Of a stretch of 64,000 nucleotides of DNA, positions 53,201 through 61,723 are shown piece after piece. Within the stretch, counting starts at the first letter, position 1; every line of letters starts with the position of its first letter. The notes under the pieces were generated by a model, which made no database searches, had not been told where the DNA came from, and worked only from the letters and a program-made list of their open reading frames with translations. Made by a program: the position numbers and the translations under genes. Source of the stretch: Trichoplax adhaerens. Lineage: Eukaryota; Placozoa; Uniplacotomia; Trichoplacea; Trichoplacidae. Location: NCBI RefSeq assembly GCF_000150275.1, contig NW_002060960.1:429557-493556 (forward strand). Direction: 5' to 3'.

Positions 53201-56200
53201 TGTTGTCGCTTTTAAATGAAATCCTTGCGAAGATTGTAAAGTAATAGATAAATTTCTACTTCTTGAATAATATTGACCAGAATAGTAAACACTCACTGGG
53301 AAACTGATATTAAGATGTGTGTCGGCGTACTTAGCGATTATTAATAGTTTGATATTAGAGTATGGTTTATACGCAGCGACAACATAATTCTTATCGTATA
53401 GATGACTCGGTAAAACTAATGTTGAAGCCATTTCAGGATAATCTATATAAAAACTACTAACTGTTATATCTTCATCTGAGACGATATGAAAGATTTTAGA
53501 AGTCAATTCAGAATTAAAAATAAGTATAGTACTTGCGATTGTTAGTGTTTTTGATTCATACGATGCAATAGTGTATTCATTAACCGTATTAAGAAACTTA
53601 TTTGTAACATTGACAACAGCTGGCTTATTATAACTTGTTATGGTAAGATAATATGATTGCCTGGTATTCATTCTTGGATAACCCACAAAAAACTCTCGTC
53701 CCGAACTTTTCTCAACTTTCGAATCTAGTAAACATAAGAACATACATATCTTAGTTAATTAACTACTACACAGTACATTGTAATCTTATCACCAGTACTA
53801 TCTCTATTATATTTAAATTTAACAAACTTGTCGTTATAATATTACATAAATATTTATATAAACAATAATATACTCTATCGTAAAGACATCATCAGTTACA
53901 GCATAGCTAAACAAGTTGATGTAATTAAGTATTATATGTATTAATATAACTCTTGGTAATATCATAAACTATATACACGATATACGATACTAAAATACTA
54001 CATGTCACTGTACGAGCGACTGTGAAGAGTTAAGTAACCAAGTTTAGCGAGTTTAATATTTACATATAGTGATCACAATTACTCACACTAGGAATCACTG
54101 ACGTTACAATATGATGGCGTGTAATAGTTATTCTTATATAATAATTGTTTATACTACAAGCTCTTGTAGTCGTAGTTCTAGCTAAAAGTAGATCGAAAGT
54201 GTACTGAAATAGTTCTGTGAATAGACATAATGTAGTCTGATTAGGTAATAACAATTGATACATGTGTATGTCTATGAGTATTATTGTAAGATGATTTATC
54301 AATGTTAGCCGCTGTCGACGTGTATAACATATATAACATATATATAAGCCCGACAGATAGTTGAGTAAAATCAGCTCGCTAGCTTTATCTGATGTAAAGT
54401 TATAAGCTCATAAACTATTGTCTCTATTTGTACAAGTTAACCTTTGCGTTATCTTGTTACATAGCTGGCTTATGATACTGTAACACTGAGTTTCAATCTC
54501 GAAACTAAACTTTGTGTTTATGTAGTATTGATTTATATGCAGTATTATTAAGTACAAGGTATCAATTATAGTATTGTTTAGGAAATCATGTAAACCAGTT
54601 ATCAGTTACAAAAGTATTGTAACTATATTTGTTATAGCTACTTTAAAATATCGTTTTAACAATTATAATTTTTACTGTAACTAGAAATATCTAAACTATG
54701 ATTCTATGCATTATACAGTACTTACCGTAAACAGTCACAATTGCATCTTTACTTATAGCCGTTCCTTCTGTATTTCTATAACGACATTGATAGAATCCTC
54801 TATCGCGTACAGTTGCTTCTCTAACAGTGATACGACTATATATGTAAATGTTATCAATCGATGTAACATTATCGTAATTCGATATCGGATATCCGTTTTT
54901 GAGCCACGTAATGCTAGATATCGGATTACTTTTTCCATTGCAATGTAAAATCAGAGTGTTGCCATAGATAACGTCGGCGTTTTGTGGATGTTGCGTAATT
55001 ACAGGATATACTATATTCAAATTAGATAGATAACAATAACTTAATTACACTATTCAATGTACAGTATGTAATAAGTTTATAGAGTACAATAAGAATATCG
55101 AGACTATACATAAATAATATAGACTCACCGATCACTTTTATCGATGTGTTATTACTTCTTGTTGATCCAACTGTGTTAACGTATTCGCATTGATAATTCC
55201 CCATATCGTGTATAAACGTTTCTGTAATAACTAAACGACTATAAATATAGAAACCTTCGACTATTGTCGTATTCTCATAGTTTATAACAGGAATTCCATC
55301 TTTTAACCAAGTAATAGTAGATATCGGCGAGCTTGTCGCGTTACACTCTAATACCGTCATGTTACCTTCATACACAGATATGTTTGAGGATTGTTCAATG
55401 ATTCGCGGCGCATCTATAGTCCGTCAAAATTTGAAATTATACCCAAGTTACTTAATACGATATGTGCATAGTAGATATCGACTAATAACAATAAGGCAAT
55501 CATTTCTTTCTGTAAGTTTTTTGTATGGTTCTCTTTCTGTAATTAGTTATACTACAATGTGTTATCGTCAAGTACAAGTTTGAATCGTTTCTTGTGGAGA
55601 ATAATCAAGTTTTATTCTAAAACTACAATGTTATTATTAACACTTATATACTTGTATTTTATGATAGTAACTTACATGGATAGACTTTAACAATTCGTAT
55701 ACCGCCTAAGTGACCGTATCCCGCGAGATTTTGACTCCAGCCGTAGTAAATTAATCCGTATAACGCGTTAGAATCGTTATGAGTTATTCTTATTCCGCCA
55801 ATTGTAACAGGAACAGATGCAGTAACATAAGTTTCGCTAACAGTATTTGTAAGGATTTGTCGCCAGGTAATACCTTGTAGTATTACTCCGTTTAGCATCA
55901 ATCCGTTCTTATATTTGTCTTGTATAGTAATCAACGCATAATTTCGATCAGCTCGTACATTTGTAAGAGCAGACGGCAAGAATGTATTGTAATCTCGACT
56001 GTATTGTTCTATTGCTGGTACAAATGTCATGAATGGATCGCTTTTAGTATTATCTGCTTGGCTTCCTTTCGCGAATTGAGTAACTAAGCATGGCTTATCG
56101 CATGTAACATACGAACTATTACCGCTGTTTAACTCAAATTCTACAAAATCTCCTCGAGACAGTTGATAATTTTGAGACGTTACTTTGACACTTACTGTCG

Positions 56201-56960
56201 TATTATCATGACCGCCGACAACACGATATACATCACCAGCTGTTCTATCAGCGAACGTCGATATAATATAGTTCTTACCAAGACGTGTAATAGGTAAATG
56301 AAATTCTTGTATACTATCACATCTATCCGTACCTTTAGGTATATATGCACATGTATTACCAGTCAAGACTCCAACATCTTTATCGGAATAGATAATAGCG
56401 CCAGATATGTCTCTGCCCGCTCTTAAATGAAATCCTTGCGAAGATTGTAAAGTAATAGATAAGTTTCTACTTCTTGAATAATATTCACCAGAATAGTCAA
56501 TACTCGCTGGGAAACTGATATTAAGATGTGTGTCGGCGTACTTAGCGATTATTAATAGTTTGATGGAATAATATGGAATATACGCAGCGACGACATAATC
56601 CTTATCGTATAGATGACTCGGTAAAACTAATGTTGAAGCCAATGCAGAATTAAAGATATAAAAACTACTAACTGTTATATCTTCATCTGAGACGATATGC
56701 ACGATTTTAGAAGTCAAATCACTTGCAACAATATTCATAGTAGTTGCGAATATTAGTGTTTTTGATTCATACGATGCAATAGTGTATTCGTCAGCTGTAT
56801 TATCAAACTTATTTGTAACATTGACAACAGCTGGCTTATTATAACTTGTTATGGTGATATATTGTGCTTGGGTGGCACTCAGTTTTAGAAAACCTATAAA
56901 AAACTCTCGTCCCGAACTTTTCTCAACTTTCGAATCTAGTAAACATAATAACATTGATAT
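34448..56960 (-). CDS. Giant adhesion GPCR: IgGFc-binding/Ig/FN3/HRM/GAIN/GPS/7TM
   Basis: 44 exons on the minus strand can be chained with no phase conflict from the IgGFc-binding exon ending at 56935 (or 56960) to the TAG stop at 34448, giving about 3550 residues. Almost all ectodomain exons are class 1-1 (one domain per exon), the arrangement that allows exon shuffling. The C-terminal part has the complete adhesion-GPCR signature: hormone-receptor domain, GAIN domain, GPS and seven helices. It would be a cell-surface receptor with a large glycosylated ectodomain (many N-x-S/T sites) noncovalently held to the helical part after GPS self-cleavage. If the second IgGFc exon (ending 53724/53749) has its own promoter, the receptor would be about 2940 residues and the first IgGFc-Ig-Ig set another gene. 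The initiator exon is uncertain. No long coding gap or in-frame stop occurs in any exon used. Modules are listed separately. Confidence 0.85.
35453..37788 (-). CDS. Adhesion GPCR: seven-transmembrane exons
   Basis: Eight exons in order: 37691-37788 (TM1, TYIGCGLSSFFLVLTIAIHV), 37311-37413 (TM2, INLNIFICLLIANLIIIFG), 37031-37181 (TM3, VLHYVLLASFAWMLC, and start of TM4), 36779-36860 (TM4), 36533-36599 (extracellular loop 2 with CWL, and TM5), 35984-36048 (intracellular loop 3), 35770-35896 (TM6, TVLLLMLAICWTLFVLF, and start of TM7) and 35453-35512 (TM7 end, GLYVFAFYG). Phases run 0-2-0-1-2-0-2-0 without conflict. The TM3 LHY..L..F.WML block, CWL in loop 2 and Trp in TM6 are hallmarks of the adhesion/secretin class. 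The TM7 motif usually read as QG before the aromatic stretch is KG here. Heterotrimeric G-protein coupling is expected but the subtype cannot be read. Confidence 0.9.
38178..40859 (-). CDS. Adhesion GPCR: hormone-receptor domain, GAIN and GPS exons
   Basis: The hormone-receptor domain is split over 40752-40859 (DMRWPKTYRGKTALVSCP) and 40470-40576 (ASRLCSIRSGSLPIW, then TTGC). GAIN follows in 40118-40285 (TANKTLYGGDIVQTLEIM), 39633-39750, 39383-39508 and 38927-39105 (NSHIISTSMYPKI, then LKITFINKN). The GPS is split by an intron: a 32-base exon 38672-38703 (RHCSYWQPQS) and 38178-38292 (CTWETTGCWMG, then VCYCNHTTTFATIL). The family cleaves between Leu and Thr/Ser in H-L-T/S; here the site reads H-T-T, with Thr in the Leu position, so autoproteolysis may be slow or absent. 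Exon phases are all consistent. This block is diagnostic for adhesion GPCRs. Confidence 0.9.
40961..41236 (-). CDS. Adhesion GPCR: membrane-proximal Ig domain exon
   Basis: A 276-base class 1-1 exon with an I-set immunoglobulin pattern: Cys in LTLECTATGDP, Trp in SVKWMKDGE and a second Cys in GSHWCQFTNVIG. It is the last domain before the hormone-receptor module. The canonical D-x-G-x-Y-x-C is varied here, with GSHWC in place of G-x-Y-x-C. Extracellular adhesion role inferred. Confidence 0.88.
41341..48917 (-). CDS. Adhesion GPCR: fifteen fibronectin type III domains
   Basis: In order: 48597-48917, 48115-48423, then eleven exons of exactly 297 bases (47554-47850, 47157-47453, 46599-46895, 46189-46485, 45562-45858, 45144-45440, 44419-44715, 43712-44008, 43228-43524, 42765-43061, 42368-42664), then one domain split over 42179-42249 and 41832-42078, and 41341-41643. 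All but the split pair are class 1-1. Units share a start like APSSYPPNLN, a core like SISWQPLxxxDRNGIIxxY, an LIPYTTYNVTVKAATIAGFG block and an end like TTYQAG. They form a long, flexible, N-glycosylated extracellular stalk. The uniform exon size and alternating subtypes point to growth by tandem exon duplication. Confidence 0.92.
49040..50333 (-). CDS. Adhesion GPCR: two Ig domain exons after the second IgGFc set
   Basis: 50049-50333 (285 bases) is an Ig domain with YTLNCNGTSYPVSSITWLKN and ASYQCRYSIAEG, related to the exon at 54726-55010. 49040-49339 (300 bases) is a more divergent Ig with MILQCRGSSLPPVTEISWLR and AGNYLCNISNG. Both are class 1-1 with GT-AG borders and lead into the FN3 array. 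Confidence 0.88.
51922..52206 (-). CDS. Ig domain exon of cassette 1
   Basis: This 285-base class 1-1 exon follows the second IgGFc-binding exon. It has Ig hallmarks TVLECNATSSPISTITWLKD and MGNYQCEYVNTVG. It is almost identical at DNA level to 55129-55413, a sign of recent duplication or gene conversion. Confidence 0.9.
52465..53749 (-). CDS. IgGFc-binding protein N-terminal domain exon, cassette 1
   Basis: A large single exon of about 420 residues (1260 bases to an acceptor at 53724, or extended to 53749 with a phase 0 acceptor) encoding the domain found at the N-terminus of IgG Fc-binding proteins. Landmarks are GREFFVGY, VLPSHLYDKNYVVAAY, IIAKYADTHLNISF, GVLTGNECTRIF, IQEFHLPITRLGKNYIIST and YVTCDKPCLVIQFAKGG. 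In known proteins this domain occurs in mucin-like and extracellular adhesion proteins; ligand binding has not been shown for most members. The exon ends at a phase 1 donor (CCAT/GTAAGT). It may be internal to the giant gene or its first large exon: an in-frame ATG (53743) precedes it. Confidence 0.88.
54726..55010 (-). CDS. Ig domain exon 2 of cassette 2
   Basis: This 285-base class 1-1 Ig exon has LILHCNGKSNPISSITWLKN and GFYQCRYRNTEG. Its donor (TTTACG/GTAAGT) leaves phase 1, which would join in frame with the IgGFc exon at 53724 and make an Asp codon. It pairs with 50049-50333 in the other cassette but is more diverged than the neighbouring exons. Confidence 0.9.
55129..55413 (-). CDS. 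Ig domain exon 1 of cassette 2
   Basis: This 285-base class 1-1 Ig exon is nearly identical to 51922-52206 (the protein differs at one or two positions, such as Met for Val before LECNATSS). It follows the first IgGFc-binding exon with a matching phase 1 junction. Confidence 0.9.
55676..56960 (-). CDS. IgGFc-binding protein N-terminal domain exon, cassette 2
   Basis: This exon is the same length as its partner at 52465-53724 (1260 bases to the acceptor at 56935) and most residues are shared. Differences cluster in the first third and around GNTCAYIPKGTDRCDSIQEF, where the partner has a different loop. It is the most upstream recognisable module of the minus-strand chain, so it is either the N-terminus of the giant receptor or part of a neighbouring paralogue. 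In-frame ATG at 56954 gives a very short hydrophobic start, so an upstream signal-peptide exon is more likely. Confidence 0.88.
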
Positions 56961-57007
56961 CTCAGTTAATTAACTACTACACATATCGTAAAGACATCAT
57001 CAGTTAC

Positions 57008-57073
57008 AGCATAGCTAAACAAGTCGATGTAATTCAGTTTTGTATGTATTAATATAACTCTTGGTAATATCAT
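57008..57073 (-). other. Candidate signal-peptide exon of cassette 2 (paralogue at 53900-53965)
   Basis: Both cassettes carry, upstream of the IgGFc exon, a conserved 22-codon frame beginning MILPRVILIH and ending LFSYA before a GTAACT donor. Phase 0 acceptors (AACTGAG at 56961-56967, AACTAAG at 53750-53756) would join it in frame. The copy at 53900-53965 is more hydrophobic. The cassette 2 intron would be only 47 bases, which is a weakness. Transcript data are absent, so this is a hypothesis. Confidence 0.35.
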
Positions 57074-57145
57074 AAACTATATACACGATATACGATACTA
57101 AAATACTATATGTCACCATACGAGCGACCGTGAAGAATTAAGCAA

Positions 57146-60100
57146 CATACGCGTATACATACAGTACAATGCACTATACCGCATACAGTATCCCTTCAAC
57201 GTTCCAAATGAAAAGGCCCAATATCCCTCGAGAACAGCGTAGCACGGCTAAAATCAACTGTGTGAGATATCGTATTTACTACTCCAGTGATGAACAAAAT
57301 CGTAATGAAAAGGTAGCGGATGCATCATTAGAAGGAAAATTGCAATCACGATACTGAAATTTTATACCCAACCGAACTTAAACTTATCAGTAAACTATTT
57401 CGCCAGAAAAAAAATTCTGCGACATTTCTTACGCAATATACTATTTCTATCTATATATGGTATGAAGATGGTAACGTATTCAATCGATTTCACACTAAAT
57501 ACGTACAGAACAAACATCAATTCTCAGTTGTTGAGTCGTGCCATAGTAAAGTATTATAAGCATAGATACGATATTATAAATAAACTCGTATTCTAAAAAT
57601 AAATTTATTTGCAGGCCATACTATTAATTAATGTGTACTGTATAAGTAAATACGGTAAATAGAATTGATTATGTATTAACTTTTCCATTGGCCATCTTCA
57701 AATCAGTGCTTTGCACGATGAGGGTCTAGAGTATGGTATCATGGTTCTCAAAGGATTGAAATTAAAGAATTTTTGGTCTAGAGGATAATTAAGGATTTCA
57801 GTACGATGTTAACTTACATTTATTGTACGATGACATAATTATTTCAAGAACAAATAATTTTATTTTTTGTCTATAGCTAATATAATATCTTAACTATTTA
57901 GTCGCGATGCCTATCATTATAATGTGTCTAAGGATCGCTTGCGTATGCAAGCAAAGCTTGCTCTGTCGATAACAACCGTTATAAGAAAATGTAACAATCA
58001 AAATGACTGTGTAGAAAACTCTATAAAGATTGTATGTTCATTCAATTTTCATCAGAGTATTGCATCAAATCAAAATTGAAAGGCCCAAAGGCCACCCTTA
58101 GCGATATAACGAATACTGTTTTAAAAATCAGTACTCTGCAGAAATGACTACCTTACAGCTATTTGTTTTACATGAAGAAATCTTGAGGTTAAGGTACTGT
58201 AAGAATCTTATACTGACCTATTGAAATGAACCCATAATCACAGCTATCTATCAGTAGTATAAATGCCCCCCGCGCTGCTCGTTTAAAAGGTTGGGTGGGT
58301 GGGATATCACATTTCATTCTGTATCAAATTGATCCTTACTGACCTTCTTGCAAAGATAAGCCTACTAAATACAGGATAACCAGCCATCTTAACAGCGGCG
58401 CCATCATGCCGTTTCTGTACTGTAGGTACAAAGACTACAAAATCTATTACATAGCAAAGCAAAAGACAACTATCAGCATAAAAAAGTGAGAATTTTCGAT
58501 ATTTTAGCAATAGATGCAATTCAAGATGTGGATAACATAGATTTTGAATTAGCGTTTTTCAGCATCAGCCAGTTCAATAAAGAAGACTTGTCGATTGTAG
58601 AAGGACGACTATTGAAATAAGGAATTGGTTGCATATCTTCTAAATTTAGAAAGTACAGCATACGCTACGTGAACGACTATATTTACTGCCTGTTGATAAG
58701 GTCGTTAGCAATAGGTATACAAGGTTTCACATCTCATTAACCGATTACTAAATAATTATTAAGTGTGCACGAGTATTACATTGCTGCTTGTAAGGACAAA
58801 ATCTTAAAACTTAATGACTAAATAAAGGTTCTTAAATTAAGAACCTACTAGCATAAAATGATGCTTATGCCCTTAGAAGGCTTAGATAAATTTGATACAT
58901 AGACTGTTAATACCAGGAACTAAACTTTGTTGTGGCTACATGCTTGGTATTACAACTCTAAAATACTAATTTGATAAAGCACTTAAGAAAAGCAGCATAA
59001 TTTACATTAAGCTTACGCGTATTTAATTGTATTTGATAAAATTCAAGTAAAATTGCATGCAGCAGAAGAAATGATGGAACATATACTGTATCCTCGTTAG
59101 TACTATTTCTGGTTGACTGTAAAATTCTTATGCTATGCACCTACAAGATTGTCATCTATAGCTTTTAACATACCTAAAAATTTCACTTCGTATTCAATTT
59201 TATGAAATATCGAGAAATCGTTTAAATGATTTTTCTAAATCAGTGCATCAGGATCGTAGATTTACCGATCGTTATGCGTAGATTTTACGAATTTTGTCTA
59301 TTTTAAAAGCGCTGCAGGGCACTTACTAGAATAAATTGTCTAGAATCCCGCTATGACAGCTTCTAAAATGCCTATAGTCTAACATTTATTATAAGGCTAC
59401 TACAATTAACGACCCTACGCTATTGTAATAAATTTTACAATCTAGCAATAGCGGGTAGCATATCCCGCAGCTATCATGCTATCATGGGGTTTTGATCCGA
59501 TCCAGCTGAGTAGTAAATTAGCATAATTAATATCAAAAATATTACGGTAAATTTGCGATGAAAACATAAAGCTTGTTAAGCTGTGATAATGTAGTCTTAT
59601 TATTCTACAGTAACTATTCTTCGCCAAATTTTAGTTGATTATATTCGATATTAAGTTCATGATCAACTATCACGCAGTGCAGTCGATTTTAATTAGTGTT
59701 TTTAAGTACTCGAATTTACTGTAATCTTTTAATTAATAGGTTGTCTAGTTAGTAACATGATGGAAATAAAACCCTTAATGCTGGTAATTAATCGGAGACT
59801 AATGAAAGATAGTACAAAGTAACATTCGTCGCCTAGATTCCTATCCCGGCTACGTTCAGTATAGCACCGTAAATCACAATTGATCAGACTTTTCGCTATC
59901 CATAAGATGTCATCTTTTTGATCAAGGACTGATAAAATCACCATAACTTTAGTCATCTTGTACAACGTAATTGTGCTAGATTTTATGTATCAATCTATTT
60001 TTGCGATTCCTTGTGGTTTAGTCGTGGAGCGACGCACCCCATATTTGATTATGTGGATTGCTGTATTTGATATAGTCAAGTTACTAAGAATACATATTTT

Positions 60101-61689
60101 CGTGAAGCTAATATTAGATGATTGATAACTACTCTATTCGAAATTGTTGATAACTAATATTAGTATTATCGTAAAATAATATTCTAAAAGTATAATATTA
60201 TAAGAACATAATCCGTCAGCAAAGCAACGGGAGTTTGTATAATTATAACAACGTAATCCGTTTGCATAGCAACGCAAGGCCGAGTCACGTTTGAAGTATT
60301 ATTGTAAAACAATATTCTATAAGTATAATATTATAAAAGCATAATCCGTCAGCAAAGCGACGGGAGTTTTTGATATTATAACAATGTAATCCGTCAGCAT
60401 AGCGACGGGAGTTTGTACTGATGAGGTTCTATTTAAGAAAAATTATTTCATTTGATGATTTATGTCTGATTGCAGACTAATCAAGTTGTCGTAAATGGAT
60501 TTAGCGAAATACATTTAAGAACTGCAGAGATGAGCTCATAAGGGAGAAGAGACTTCACTTCACTCTGAGCTTGGAATACTTTATATTTTAGACTAGATTC
60601 TTGCAGTAATCAATTATTGCTCTACTATTCCTAAAACCTTGAAATGAAAGCCTTTTAAAATCTAGCATTGACTAAGACAGTTATTGTGAGACACTTTAAT
60701 TACAGGTCGACATAAAAAAGTACTGCAAATAGTAACTGTTGCGATACGTAGTAAACTTTTTATTCCCTAAGCTAAAGCTATCCGATCATTCTTTCATACA
60801 AATCCGAGCCAAACAGTATCCATCAGTATCGTTCTCCAGCGATACAAGATTAATTACCACGATCGCCATTGTAAGATGTAAAGTCAAGATCGTAAACAGA
60901 TCATCACTAGCTCTTGAAAAATTCATAATAAATACTCGTTTCGTCACAATTTAAATGGAAGAAACTATTGCCTTCTTCCTTAATTAAAGTCTTACGTCAC
61001 TAAATAGTATGGTTACCATTTCCATAACTTAATAGCCGCTTCTACTAAGAATAACTAATTCACCATCTTCTTTACAATTTACCAAACATCAACTATTTAT
61101 GCCTTTTCAGATTTGATATAACAAAGTATTATGTTGAAGAACTACGTATTTATGTTGATTTGGTAACTTTATTACAGTAGCATAGTCATATCTGATAATC
61201 TTGTATGACAAGGATAATAGTTATATGTTATGTTATATAACATTGGTTAATCATATGCATAGCTTTAAGTCTGATGAGGAATCTATGCTGTTATTTCTTT
61301 ACGTAAGCGCGTAAGGCTATCTTCAAATTGTGTACTTCTACTTTGCCATTGCAACAAGCGACTCAAGATCAGATTTTTTTATGCTCCTTTTAAGATATTC
61401 TATGATTAAAGCTTAATTACTAGATTTGTCATGTTTGTTAACGACCTCTAATCAAGCCTAGACCGTAAATAGGCGTAGTTGTTGCTTTCCTATATATGCG
61501 TCGAGAGAGTCTGCTTGAGTTTAACCTTTACCGAAAGCTAACACTATGCTGTATTAGACAGTACTGTGCAACTTGATAATTTATTATGAATTCATGAAGT
61601 CCCTGGTTATGTATATCTATCTTCAGATACATCAAGATAGTAGTCCATGAGGGTGCATACTTTTTTCTAGTTTAAAGCGCAAATATAGC
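57146..61689. other. Gene-poor intergenic region
   Basis: No exon or RNA gene is recognised. Short open frames (57169-57357, 58307-58519, 59729-59965, 60739-60954) match nothing known. The stretch should hold the promoter of the minus-strand receptor at its left end. A hairpin-bearing repeat at 60178-60410 is listed separately. Confidence 0.5.
60178..60410. repeat. 133-base tandem duplication carrying four hairpin motifs
   Basis: The motif CCGTCAGCAAAGCRACGG occurs at 60213-60230 and 60346-60363, with variants at 60258-60279 and 60391-60408. The pairs repeat at exactly 133 bases, together with flanks such as ATATTCTAWAAGTATAATAT. The motif can fold: CCGTC pairs with GACGG around an AGCAAAGC loop. 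The first copy has an A in place of the paired G, while the two 3' copies keep the full stem. Confidence 0.75.
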
Positions 61690-61697
61690 TATAAAAG
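61690..61697 (+). promoter_or_regulatory. Possible TATA box
   Basis: TATAAAAG lies 34 bases upstream of the first ATG of the ankyrin gene at 61724. If used, transcription would begin close to that ATG and the internal ATG at 61751 may be the translation start. Motif match only. Confidence 0.35.
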
Positions 61698-61723
61698 TTA
61701 AAGTACTTATAACCGAGTCAAGT

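Larger units (their letters stand above)
51911..57145 (-). repeat. Segmental duplication of the IgGFc-Ig cassette
   Basis: The block 51911 to about 54030 is repeated at about 55123-57145 at an offset of about 3212 bases. Exons, introns and 5' flanking sequence are all included (for example CATCATCAGTTACAGCATAG at both upstream flanks). The flank of cassette 1 contains roughly 110 extra bases. The second Ig exon of each cassette is less similar and lies at a different spacing. Confidence 0.85.

Noticed and set aside
57169-57357. 62-codon plus-strand frame near the start of the receptor gene
   Set aside because: No homology; lies in the probable promoter region of the minus-strand gene.
58307-58519. 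70-codon minus-strand frame with a hydrophobic start, considered as a signal-peptide exon
   Set aside because: No good phase 1 donor follows the hydrophobic segment and it is not duplicated with the cassettes.
60178-60410. CRISPR-like spaced repeat
   Set aside because: The pattern is a two-unit tandem duplication with hairpins, without regular spacers or any cas-type gene, in animal DNA.
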